Source: DAIOHQ01 sp036744635
GTDB taxonomy: Bacteria; Planctomycetota; Phycisphaerae; Tepidisphaerales; Tepidisphaeraceae
Assembly (NCBI GenBank): GCA_036744635.1
Contig: DAIOHQ010000183.1
Span: 1 to 10,208, forward strand
Length of the DNA: 10,208 bases
Reading direction: 5' to 3'
A program made the position numbers and the translations under genes. This document shows positions 1-6,087 of this stretch, one piece after another (position 1 is the stretch's first letter; every line of letters starts with the position of its first letter). Below the pieces are notes generated by a model that saw only the letters and a program-made list of their open reading frames with translations, made no database searches and was not told the origin of the DNA.

Positions 1-7
1 CAAGAAC

Positions 8-196
8 TCACGACTTCGCTCCTATCCGATGCGGACGTAGCGCTGTAGTGCTAAATGGGATTCGCGCATCCAGCGCGGTGCGCCGGGTATATGCGAAATC
101 TTCCGACGCCCAAAAGCTAAGCACGCCGGTAACCACCACGATCAGAAGCAGCAGCAGCGAAACCGCCGACAGAACATTGAAGAGCTTGCGCCTCAC
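8..196 (-). CDS. Small membrane-anchored protein, MRRKLF-type N-terminus (62 aa, possibly truncated)
   Basis: A 62-aa ORF read from a GTG start. It opens with a basic n-region (MRRKLF), then one long hydrophobic stretch at about residues 7-29, then a polar tail with FWASEDFAYTRRT. A hydrophobic helix this close to a positive N-terminus predicts a single membrane anchor or uncleaved signal. I recognise this kind of start from many planctomycete proteins of unknown function, which are usually longer, so the stop at 8 may reflect a frameshift or truncation; the window edge prevents checking. A second, broken copy of the same N-terminus lies at 8600, and the two share most of the first 20 bases or so at DNA level. 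There is no Shine-Dalgarno, but a TATACT hexamer lies 8 nt upstream of the GTG, suggesting a leaderless mRNA. Function unknown. Confidence 0.55.
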   Translation of the reverse strand: MRRKLFNVLSAVSLLLLLIVVVTGVLSFWASEDFAYTRRTALDARIPFSTTALRPHRIGAKS

Positions 197-204
197 GACC
201 GGAC

Positions 205-210
205 AGTATA
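205..210 (-). promoter_or_regulatory. Putative -10 element (TATACT) for the 62-aa gene
   Basis: Read on the minus strand, TATACT lies 8 nt upstream of the GTG start at 196. Transcription would begin at or next to the start codon. No convincing -35 element is visible at the usual distance. Confidence 0.4.
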
Positions 211-240
211 CTCCAGATGTGTTCCCCGGCGCAGATTCTC

Positions 241-310
241 CTTCGTGCCTGCGTGCCTTCGTGCCTTCGTGCCTCTCTCCTCCTCCGTGGCTCCCTGGCT
301 CCGTGGTTCA
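241..310. repeat. Tandem CTTCGTGCC / CTCCGTGGCTC phrase repeat
   Basis: The first half (241-275) is a run of imperfect 8-9 nt units containing CGTGCCTTC, one of them with GCGTGCC. The second half (283-310) has units of the form CTCCGTGGCTCC ending in CCGTGGTTCA. Read on the minus strand it becomes GAACCACGGAGCC... followed by GGCACGAAGGCACGAAGG, a style of intergenic repeat I associate with planctomycete genomes. It fills the divergent gap between the 62-aa gene and hflX. Small ORFs crossing it are translations of the repeat, not genes. Confidence 0.7.
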
Positions 311-384
311 CCTCCCTCCCGCTGGCCAGCCCGCCGGCAATGTTTGCCTCTCGGCCGCCTCTCCTATCGCGAGCCACCTTCGCC

Positions 385-390
385 TATAAT
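385..390 (+). promoter_or_regulatory. Putative -10 box TATAAT for hflX
   Basis: A perfect TATAAT lies in an otherwise GC-rich stretch 38 nt upstream of the preferred hflX start at 429. The expected transcript start near 397 gives a leader of about 30 nt that carries the GGAG at 418-421. The -35 region has no good match. Confidence 0.5.
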
Positions 391-428
391 GGCGGGCGCG
401 GGGATGGTTGCAGCAGCGGAGTACACAT

Positions 429-1772
429 TTGGCGGAGCTCAAACGCGAGAAGCTGTCGGTCAAGCAGGAGCGGGCGGTGCTGGTCGGGGTTCTGTTGCCC
501 GGCTCCACCGCCGACCCGCGCGACCCGCTGGGTGAGCTGGCGGCGCTGGCCAAGACCGCCGGGGCCAAGGTGGTCGGCCAGGTGCTCCAGCACCGCCGCC
601 GGGTGGACTCCGGAACCTACCTGGGCAGCGGCAAGGCCATCGAGATCGCCCACCTCGCCGCCAAAGAGAAGGCGGATGTGATCGTCTTCGACAACGATCT
701 TTCGCCGGGACAGATCGGGGCTTTGGAGAAGATCATCAACGAAGAGCTGGACTCGCCGCGCGGGGCGGGAATCAAGGTGCTGGATCGCTCGGAATTGATC
801 CTGGATATCTTCGCCACGCGGGCGCAGACCCACGAGGCCCGGCTGCAGGTGGCGCTGGCCCAGTTGGAATACACCTACCCCCGGCTGACTCGCATGTGGG
901 GACACCTCGAACGCATCGCCGGCGGCGCCCCGGCGGGAATCGGCACCCGCGGTCCGGGCGAGCAACAATTGGAGATCGACCGCCGGCTGGTGCGCAAGCG
1001 GATCTCCGTGCTGAAAGAGGAGATCGTCAAGATTCAGGAGCGGAAAAGCCGGCTGGTGGCCGAGCGCAACCGGACGCATTTCACCGTCTGCATCGTCGGT
1101 TACACCAACGCCGGCAAGAGTACCCTGTTCAACACCCTGACGGCGGCCGGGGCCTACGCCGATGACAAGCTCTTCGCCACCCTCGACACCAAGACCCGAA
1201 GCTGGCGATTGGAACGCGGCACGCAGGTGATGCTCTCCGATACCGTCGGCTTCGTCCGCGACCTGCCGCACAACCTGGTGGCCAGCTTCAAGGCGACGCT
1301 GGAGGAAGCGATCCACGCCGACCTGCTGCTGCAAGTGCTGGATGTCGGCCATCCCCACGCCGAGCAGCAGTTCAAGAGCGTCAACAAGGCGCTGGCGGAA
1401 ATCGGCGCCGGGGAGAAGCCCCAGTTGCTGCTGCTCAACAAGATCGACACCGATGAAGGGGAGGAGAGCTACCCGACCTGGAGAACGCTCCATCCCGATG
1501 CCATCCCCATCAGCGCCCGCACCGGGCTGGGTCTGGCGGAACTGCAGGAGAAGGTGTATCAGGCGGTGCGCGGCCAACAGGTGGAGGTGATGCTGGAGGC
1601 GGATGACACCAACGGCAAGCTGATTTCCTACATCGAATCCCACAGCCGAGTGACCGGCCGGGAATTCGTCGCTGGCCGCATCCGCATTGCGGCGATCATG
1701 GGCAAGCAGACCCTGGCCGACCTGTCGCGCAACGAGCAGGTGGAGGTGAAGACGGTGGCGGCGGCGGGGTGA
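429..1772 (+). CDS. hflX: GTPase HflX
   Basis: HflX is a cytoplasmic translational GTPase of the OBG-HflX group that binds the 50S subunit and splits stalled or stress-inactivated 70S ribosomes. All hallmarks are present in the 447-aa product. The N-terminal HflX domain ends in the family glycine-rich motif GIGTRGPGE (170-178), followed by a coiled-coil linker. The G domain has G1 GYTNAGKST (224-232), switch I FATLDTKTR (249-257), G3 DTVGF (271-275), G4 NKID (337-340) and G5 SAR (362-364), then the short C-terminal domain. Length is normal and all GTP-binding residues are intact. I chose TTG at 429 because GGAG (418-421) sits 7 nt upstream; an in-frame TTG at 408 would add 7 residues but has a poorer site. 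No partner gene such as hfq or miaA is adjacent. Confidence 0.96.
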   Translation: MAELKREKLSVKQERAVLVGVLLPGSTADPRDPLGELAALAKTAGAKVVGQVLQHRRRVDSGTYLGSGKAIEIAHLAAKEKADVIVFDNDLSPGQIGALEKIINEELDSPRGAGIKVLDRSELILDIFATRAQTHEARLQVALAQLEYTYPRLTRMWGHLERIAGGAPAGIGTRGPGEQQLEIDRRLVRKRISVLKEEIVKIQERKSRLVAERNRTHFTVCIVGYTNAGKSTLFNTLTAAGAYADDKLFATLDTKTRSWRLERGTQVMLSDTVGFVRDLPHNLVASFKATLEEAIHADLLLQVLDVGHPHAEQQFKSVNKALAEIGAGEKPQLLLLNKIDTDEGEESYPTWRTLHPDAIPISARTGLGLAELQEKVYQAVRGQQVEVMLEADDTNGKLISYIESHSRVTGREFVAGRIRIAAIMGKQTLADLSRNEQVEVKTVAAAG

Positions 1773-1785
1773 GGAGAAGGATCCG

Positions 1786-1939
1786 ATTCACCGCGGAGCC
1801 ACAGAGGACGCCCGGAAGCAAGAAGTGGAATTAGCCACAGATAAACACAGATGCACACAGATAAGAGATGACCGCAAGTGAACCAATCCTGTTGGCTTTG
1901 TGTCTTCATCTGTGCTCATCTGTGCCCCATCTGTGGCAA
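1786..1939. repeat. Inverted pair of CACAGAT phrase repeats with an ACCGCGGAG module
   Basis: Downstream of hflX, 1786-1811 carries an ATTCACCGCGGAGCC-type module followed by ACAGAGGACGC. At 1835-1865 there are three CACAGAT units at a 10-nt period. At 1899-1939 the same units occur in the opposite orientation (ATCTGTG). The whole block is therefore an imperfect inverted repeat with a unique centre at about 1866-1898. The stretch 1918-1939 is the exact reverse complement, over 22 nt, of 2717-2738 in the next intergenic gap, so these are dispersed copies. No gene is visible in the gap 1773-2001. Confidence 0.8.
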
Positions 1940-1981
1940 GAAAGTTCTCTTGGCGTTCTCTTCGGTGTTGCGGTGCGCAGG

Positions 1982-1995
1982 ACCGCCTAGGCGGT
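1982..1995. promoter_or_regulatory. 14-bp perfect palindrome over the ribosome binding site
   Basis: ACCGCCTAGGCGGT equals its own reverse complement. Its right half contains GGTGA-like ribosome-binding sequence and ends 6 nt before the ATG at 2002. It could be a protein-binding operator or an RNA hairpin that hides the ribosome binding site. It could also be chance in GC-rich DNA. Confidence 0.4.
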
Positions 1996-2001
1996 GAAAT
2001 C

Positions 2002-2652
2002 ATGTGGATATTTCTGTTATTCGCGGCCATCGCGCTGGCGGGCATCATCTTCTCGGCGGTCTCCGCCAACCGGCGAAAGACGGAGCTGGCGAGTTTCGCC
2101 CGCGCGCTTGGGCTGATGTATGCGGCGGAGGCGGATCGCGACTTGCCCGAACGCTTTGCCGACTTCCATCCCTTCGGGGAAGGCTCCGGCCGGCGCGCCT
2201 CCAACCTGCTGTTCGGGGGGCGCGGCGAGATCGACTGGCAGATCTTCGACTATCGCTACACCACCGGCAGCGGCAAAGACTCCACCACCCACAGCGTCGG
2301 CGTGGTGGCCGCCCGCGTGCCGGTCTTCTTCGCGGCCTTGCAGATCCGCCCCGAGGGGCTCTTTGACAAAATCGCCGGGGCACTGGGATTCCCCGACATC
2401 AACTTCGAGTCCGAGGCCTTCAGCCGCAGGTACCACGTGCAGTGCGCCGACCGCAAGCTGGCCTACGACATCATTCACCCGCAGATGATCGAATATCTGA
2501 TGACCCTCCCCCCGGCCAACTGGCAGATGAGCGGCCCGGTCATCCTGATCAACAAGACCGGCGTGTATGACCCGGAGCAGATCGAGCGGGTGATGAAGAT
2601 GATCGAAGGGTTCGTGCTGCGATTGCCCGCCTATGTGCGCCAGGACCGGTAG
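2002..2652 (+). CDS. Conserved-looking membrane-anchored protein of unknown function (216 aa)
   Basis: I do not recognise a named family. The product begins with one clear transmembrane helix (about residues 2-20), followed by a basic stop-transfer stretch (NRRKTE). The remainder is a soluble domain, likely cytoplasmic. Its centre has an F-G-G-R-G-E-I-D-W stretch and then IFDYRYTTGSGKDSTTH (81-97), a pattern I recall from uncharacterised bacterial proteins that compare a short N-terminal helix with an FDYRYTTGSGK-type strand; I cannot assign a function. The open frame extends upstream to 1900, but that part translates intergenic repeat, and the ATG at 2002 has a GGTGA ribosome-binding-like sequence and begins exactly at the membrane helix. 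The gene lies 229 nt after hflX in the same direction, with repeats between, so co-transcription is possible but not shown. Confidence 0.8.
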   Translation: MWIFLLFAAIALAGIIFSAVSANRRKTELASFARALGLMYAAEADRDLPERFADFHPFGEGSGRRASNLLFGGRGEIDWQIFDYRYTTGSGKDSTTHSVGVVAARVPVFFAALQIRPEGLFDKIAGALGFPDINFESEAFSRRYHVQCADRKLAYDIIHPQMIEYLMTLPPANWQMSGPVILINKTGVYDPEQIERVMKMIEGFVLRLPAYVRQDR

Positions 2653-2696
2653 GTGACGAGGTGAACGGGCGGGGTCATGTTCGAGAGGCAATTCCT

Positions 2697-2926
2697 CCTG
2701 AACGCAGAGAAGATTTTTGCCACAGATGGGGCACAGATTCACACAGATAAGATGATGGTCCGGAAGATTCACCGCGGAGACGCAAAGATCGCAGAGAAGA
2801 CCATACAAAGAATCAGATTCTCTCAATTTCCTGCCGAATGTTCGCCCAACAGTTGAATCCGTGTTCATCTGTGTTCATCTGTGGTTCGGTTTCCCGATTT
2901 CTCTGCGGCTCTGCGGTGAACTCTGA
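2697..2926. repeat. Second inverted block of CACAGAT and ACCGCGGAG phrase repeats
   Basis: The left arm holds a GAACGCAGAGAAGA fragment (2699-2712), three CACAGAT units (2720-2751) and ATTCACCGCGGAGACGC (2767-2783) continuing as GCAGAGAAGA to 2800. The right arm holds the same two modules in reverse orientation: GTGTTCATCTGTG units (2859-2884), then CTCTGCGGCTCTGCGGTGAA (2901-2920). About 60 nt of unique sequence separates the arms. The right module ends 17 nt before the putative -10 box of trmB, so it may form part of that promoter region. The open frame running through it into trmB (from 2838) is repeat translation. Confidence 0.8.
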
Positions 2927-2936
2927 ATTTCCCGGG

Positions 2937-2942
2937 TACAAT
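2937..2942 (+). promoter_or_regulatory. Putative -10 element (TACAAT) for trmB
   Basis: TACAAT stands 9 nt before the trmB ATG and there is no Shine-Dalgarno (the spacer is CCCCCCACC). This places the expected transcript start at the start codon, i.e. a leaderless mRNA. No clear -35 is seen. Confidence 0.45.
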
Positions 2943-2951
2943 CCCCCCACC

Positions 2952-3569
2952 ATGCAGACCCGCCGTGAACTGATCGTCGAACCGGTCGGCCTCGATATCG
3001 AGGCTCTACCCAAGCCGCTGGTGTGGGCGGCGCTGTTCGGCAACGAGCATCCGGTGGAGCTGGAGATCGGCATGGGCAAGGCGACGTTTCTCAGCGAGCA
3101 GGCGAAGGCCAATCCGGAGATCAACTACTTCGGCATCGAGTGGGCTCGCTGGTTCTGGCGCTACGGCAGCGATCGCCTTCGCCGCCTGGGTTGCCGCAAC
3201 GCCCGCGCTGTCCGCGCCGAGGCGGGATTCTTTCTGCGCGAGTATGTTGCCGATGCGTCGCTGGCGGTGGTGCACATTTATTTTCCCGACCCCTGGCCCA
3301 AGAAACGCCACCACAAGCGCCGGCTGATCCAGCCCCCTTTCCTTAATGAAGTCGGGCGCGTGCTGGTCCCCGGCGGGAGGCTGCAGGTTGTCACCGATCA
3401 CCAGGAATATTTCGAGCAGATCGAAGCCGTCGTCTCCGGCAGCGCCCTGCGGGTGATGGAATACAACCGCCCCGGCTCCGCCGCCGATGGCGAATTCGTC
3501 GGGACCAACTTCGAGCGCAAATATCAACGCGAAGGCCGGCCGTTCTACGCGCTGGCCGCGATGAAATGA
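2952..3569 (+). CDS. trmB: tRNA (guanine46-N7)-methyltransferase TrmB
   Basis: TrmB transfers a methyl group from S-adenosylmethionine to N7 of G46 in the variable loop of tRNAs. The 205-aa product has the family's typical length and motif order: SAM-binding motif I ELEIGMGKATFL (36-47), YFGIEW (59-64) with the ribose-binding acidic residue, the diagnostic catalytic block HIYFPDPWPKKRHHKRR (108-124), TDHQEYFE (148-155) and GTNFERKY (184-191). One small departure is RAEAGFFL (88-95), where many homologues have Asp instead of Glu in the adenine-binding motif. The start was placed at 2952 because upstream sequence is repeat, the N-terminus MQTRREL fits the family, and a -10-like box lies just upstream. 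It stands alone, converging on the GT2 gene. Confidence 0.96.
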   Translation: MQTRRELIVEPVGLDIEALPKPLVWAALFGNEHPVELEIGMGKATFLSEQAKANPEINYFGIEWARWFWRYGSDRLRRLGCRNARAVRAEAGFFLREYVADASLAVVHIYFPDPWPKKRHHKRRLIQPPFLNEVGRVLVPGGRLQVVTDHQEYFEQIEAVVSGSALRVMEYNRPGSAADGEFVGTNFERKYQREGRPFYALAAMK

Positions 3570-3605
3570 TCCGGTAATTATCCGAAACAGCTCGTTGAGA
3601 GTTCC

Positions 3606-3666
3606 GTAGCACGGGCGTCTCGCCCGTGTTTCCGATCCGAGAACACGGGCGAGACGCCCGTGCTAC
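3606..3666. repeat. 25-bp perfect inverted repeat (GTAGCACGGGCG type)
   Basis: Positions 3606-3630 and 3642-3666 are exact reverse complements over 25 bp, with an 11-nt loop. Each arm also contains a smaller palindrome, CGGGCG-TCT-CGCCCG, so the unit could form a cruciform or a nested hairpin. It sits in the gap between the convergent trmB and GT2 genes and could block read-through from both sides, but no T-run follows on either strand, so it is not a standard intrinsic terminator. The same type of repeat is common between genes in planctomycetes and other environmental bacteria (general knowledge). Confidence 0.85.
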
Positions 3667-3745
3667 GATGCCATTCAACTGACCGCTCGCTCGTTACCTA
3701 AAGAATTATTCGGCCCCGCGGCGCAGAGAATTTATTGCTCCCGCC

Positions 3746-4549
3746 CTACCGCTTTATCTCCCCCACCTGATAGCGCAGGTACCGTTTCTTCATCCAGCGC
3801 ACCGCCAGCAGGTCCACGAACGCCCGCAGGGCGCGGTTGCGAAAGCCATACTTCGCCGTCCCCGCATAGCGCGGCGAATGTTTCACCGGCTCCTCCACCA
3901 CCGTGTATCCGCGCATCTTTACCAGCGTCGGCATGAAGCGGTGCATGCCGTTGTACATCTGCAGCCCCGCCAGGCAGTGCCGCCTGTAGAGTTTGAGGCT
4001 CGAGGCGGAGTCATTGATGTTCTCATCGCTGATCCAGTTGCGGATGCGGTTGGCGATGCGGGTCTGCAAGCGGCGAAATTTGGTGTCCTTGCGATCCTTG
4101 CGCCAGCCGCTGATCATGTCCACCCCTCCGACCCCCCCTGCCCCTCCGATCGCCGCTGCCCCCGCCGCCGGTACTCCGGCGGAATTGCCCTCCGCAGGAG
4201 CGTTCCCCTCCAGCATCGGCAGCAACCGCGGAATCTCCTCCGGATCGTTCTGCAAGTCCGCGTCGATGGTCGCGATAACTTCCCCGCGCGCCGCCTTGAA
4301 TCCCGCATCAAACGCGGCCGACTGCCCCCCGTTCTTCCCCATCCGCAGCACCCGAAGCCAGGGATATTTCCCCATTCCCTCCGCCAGCAGCCTGGGCGTG
4401 TCGTCGCTGCTGCCATCGTCCACGATGATCACTTCAAACGGCCGGCCGGTCAGCGCCAAGGCCGCCCCCACCCGCGACAGCAGCATCTCCACGTTTTCCT
4501 GCTCGTTGTAGGCCGGGATCACCAGCGATAGATACGGCTGCTCATTCAT
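3746..4549 (-). CDS. Family 2 glycosyltransferase (dolichol-phosphate mannosyltransferase-like)
   Basis: A 267-aa GT-A fold glycosyltransferase of the DPM1/ArnC/GtrB type, expected to move a sugar from a nucleotide donor to a polyprenyl phosphate or similar acceptor at the inner face of the membrane. Motifs seen are IPAYNE (11-16), VDDGS (43-47), the metal-binding DADLQ (96-100) followed by NDPEEIP, GWRKDRKD (148-155) in the acceptor loop region, and a C-terminal RxxxGxxKYGFRNR-like segment typical of the group. No C-terminal membrane helices are present, unlike ArnC. Between DADLQ and GWRK lies an Ala/Gly-rich insert (about 114-143) not expected in this family. The ATG at 4549 has no clear Shine-Dalgarno; a weak TGGAAT lies 8 nt upstream. 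The sugar and acceptor cannot be told from sequence. Confidence 0.9.
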   Translation of the reverse strand: MNEQPYLSLVIPAYNEQENVEMLLSRVGAALALTGRPFEVIIVDDGSSDDTPRLLAEGMGKYPWLRVLRMGKNGGQSAAFDAGFKAARGEVIATIDADLQNDPEEIPRLLPMLEGNAPAEGNSAGVPAAGAAAIGGAGGVGGVDMISGWRKDRKDTKFRRLQTRIANRIRNWISDENINDSASSLKLYRRHCLAGLQMYNGMHRFMPTLVKMRGYTVVEEPVKHSPRYAGTAKYGFRNRALRAFVDLLAVRWMKKRYLRYQVGEIKR

Positions 4550-4772
4550 CGTCGCGCATTCCAGAAACGTCGATCAACCCCGCGAAGAACCATACCCGGC
4601 GAGGGCGCCGACGTTGCACGTCAGCCCTTCGCATGCATCCTCCCAGGCGCGATGCGATGATAGTTTCCCATCAAGTTCCGTCAATGCGCCCGCTATCGAC
4701 GCCTGCATCGCAGGACGAGACATTTACCGCATCGCGAAAGTTTGTGCGGATGTTTGCTGCATCGCTTCGCTG

Positions 4773-4800
4773 TATACTTTCCCCATTCACCGAAAGAAGG
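4773..4800 (+). promoter_or_regulatory. -10-like TATACT and ribosome binding site for the pseudopilin gene
   Basis: TATACT at 4773-4778 is followed by AGAAGG at 4795-4800, which lies 4 nt before the ATG at 4805. This is a conventional short leader, unlike the leaderless arrangement at neighbouring genes. The -35 region is not clear. Upstream, in the 255-bp divergent gap, GCATCGC occurs at 4705, 4729 and 4759, and inverted at 4649. Confidence 0.45.
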
Positions 4801-4804
4801 TCTC

Positions 4805-5638
4805 ATGTTCAATCGCCGTCACGCGTTTACCATCGTTGACCTGCTCGCCGGCCTCTGCGCCGGCGTCATTATTCTCGGCCTGTTGATTCCGCTGATCGCG
4901 CGGGCGGATGAGGCGGATACGCGTAAGAATTGCGCCAGCAACCTCCGCCAGATCGGCCAGGCGATAATGCTTTACTGCAACGAGAACAAAGGCAATTATC
5001 CCCGCACCCTCTATAACGTGAAGACCGCCGACAGGCCCAACTTCTATACCGGCGTCAACGCGGATGACCCCTTTGGCAAGAATGGCCCCGACGCCAATGA
5101 CGTTACCGCGGCGATGTTCCTGCTCGTGCGGACGCAGGACTTGGGCATCGAGGTATTCACCTGCCCGGCCGGCAAGGCAGAGGTTTGGGACTTCGGCGGC
5201 AGCACCCATACCGCGCAGGACCGTTCCAATTTCCCCAGCGGCAAGTATCTCGGCTACAGCATGGCCAACCCATACCCAAACGCCAAGGCGGTGGATGCCG
5301 GATATAAACTGAATACCGCTGTTGCCGCTAAATTCCCCGTCGCGGCCGATATGAATCCAGGCTCAAAGGAATTGACCACTCTAACCGCCACGGGCGATGC
5401 GGCCGCCGGCAACAGTCCCAATCACGACCGGCAAGGCCAGAACGTCCTGTTCGGCGATGGCCACGTCGCCTTCTGCACCACGCCCTTTGCGGGGATTCGA
5501 CAGGACAACATCTATACATTTGGCGCCAGCGGCGAGAAGTCCGGGGGCGAAGGCATCGTCGGATCACCCGCTTCCGACACCGACAGCGTGCTGCTTCCCG
5601 TCGTCAGCAAACCCGCCGCGACTCGGCCGAGTGAATAA
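4805..5638 (+). CDS. Type II/IV pseudopilin-like protein of the H-X-DG group (DUF1559-related)
   Basis: The 277-aa product begins with a short basic leader and the prepilin-like junction RHA|FTIVDLL (cleavage expected after Ala7), followed by one long hydrophobic helix (about 8-32). It then has a globular exported domain with NCASNLRQIGQAIMLYCNENKGNYP, typical of planctomycete pseudopilins. A C-terminal SPNH...NVLFGDGHV motif (His207 to Gly219) matches the prepilin-processing-associated H-X9-DG signature except that ten residues, not nine, separate His and Asp. Usual pseudopilins have Gly at -1 and Glu at +5; here they are Ala and Asp. Planctomycetes carry many paralogues, thought to form pilus- or secretion-related surface structures, with no settled role. 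The start at 4805 is fixed by AGAAGG and the leader; an open frame continues upstream to 4742 but lacks such support. Confidence 0.88.
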   Translation: MFNRRHAFTIVDLLAGLCAGVIILGLLIPLIARADEADTRKNCASNLRQIGQAIMLYCNENKGNYPRTLYNVKTADRPNFYTGVNADDPFGKNGPDANDVTAAMFLLVRTQDLGIEVFTCPAGKAEVWDFGGSTHTAQDRSNFPSGKYLGYSMANPYPNAKAVDAGYKLNTAVAAKFPVAADMNPGSKELTTLTATGDAAAGNSPNHDRQGQNVLFGDGHVAFCTTPFAGIRQDNIYTFGASGEKSGGEGIVGSPASDTDSVLLPVVSKPAATRPSE

Positions 5639-5681
5639 GCATGATGATCCCGGCCGCTCCGCAGGCCGGCGCGCCGGGCGA

Positions 5682-6026
5682 TTATGTATTGTCGGATGGC
5701 TTTGGGGCTTCATCTACCGGGAAACCTCGCGGGGGTCGTTGCGACATCGTCTTGATGAGCGCCCAGATAGAAAAGCCGGCGAACACGATCGCGCAAACCA
5801 ACCAGATGGCCGTGGCAAATGAACAATCCCCGTCCAGGATCTCACCGCCAAGAATGAAGATAATAGCAGCCACCCACACCAGTATCAGGCAAAGTCCGCT
5901 CACCGGAAGCACGCGCCGGGGACGCAGATGAACCTGAAGAATGCTGCCGTTGCCGGCAGCGCGCCGCGCCAAGATCACTGTTGGTACGACCAGCGCAGCC
6001 ATGAATAGAAATAAAAGGAGGACCAT
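5682..6026 (-). CDS. Small multi-pass membrane protein of unknown function (114 aa)
   Basis: I do not recognise a family. Three hydrophobic segments are seen, at about residues 1-20, 40-61 and 70-92, separated by short basic or acidic loops (RRAAGNGS, LRPRR) and followed by a polar Pro-rich tail. Positive charges after helix 1 suggest cytoplasmic loops there. An in-frame TAA lies directly before the ATG, so this start is the earliest possible; there is no strong ribosome binding site. It lies 61 nt downstream of the GT4 gene on the same strand, so the two may share a transcript, and it converges on the pseudopilin gene with a 43-nt gap. The regular hydrophobic pattern favours a real gene over an antisense shadow, but certainty is moderate. 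Confidence 0.6.
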   Translation of the reverse strand: MVLLLFLFMAALVVPTVILARRAAGNGSILQVHLRPRRVLPVSGLCLILVWVAAIIFILGGEILDGDCSFATAIWLVCAIVFAGFSIWALIKTMSQRPPRGFPVDEAPKPSDNT

Positions 6027-6087
6027 TTATCAGTCCGCTGTAGTTCTGAGGCGGGAGATGCGATGCGCGCGCAGGCTGTAATCAGCC

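Noticed and set aside
384..1643. 419-codon open frame on the minus strand
   Set aside because: It lies entirely opposite hflX, whose motifs are complete. Long antisense frames are common in GC-rich genes, and the translation is His/Gln/Leu/Arg-rich without motifs.
1835..1939. CRISPR array
   Set aside because: Units are 7-10 nt, contiguous and inverted, with no spacers and no cas genes.
2017..2868. 283-codon open frame on the minus strand
   Set aside because: Antisense to the 216-aa membrane protein and running into the phrase repeats; no start signal.
3606..3666. Intrinsic terminator at the 25-bp inverted repeat
   Set aside because: No T-run follows on either strand; listed as a repeat instead.
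3391..3678. 95-codon minus-strand frame containing ASRPCSRIGNTGETPVL
   Set aside because: It translates the GTAGCACGGGCG inverted repeat and the antisense of trmB; such peptides are repeat artefacts.
3878..4531. 217-codon plus-strand frame
   Set aside because: Antisense to the GT2 gene, which has all catalytic motifs.
5641..5931. 96-codon plus-strand frame after the pseudopilin
   Set aside because: Opposite the 114-aa membrane protein, whose regular hydrophobic segments fit coding on the minus strand better.
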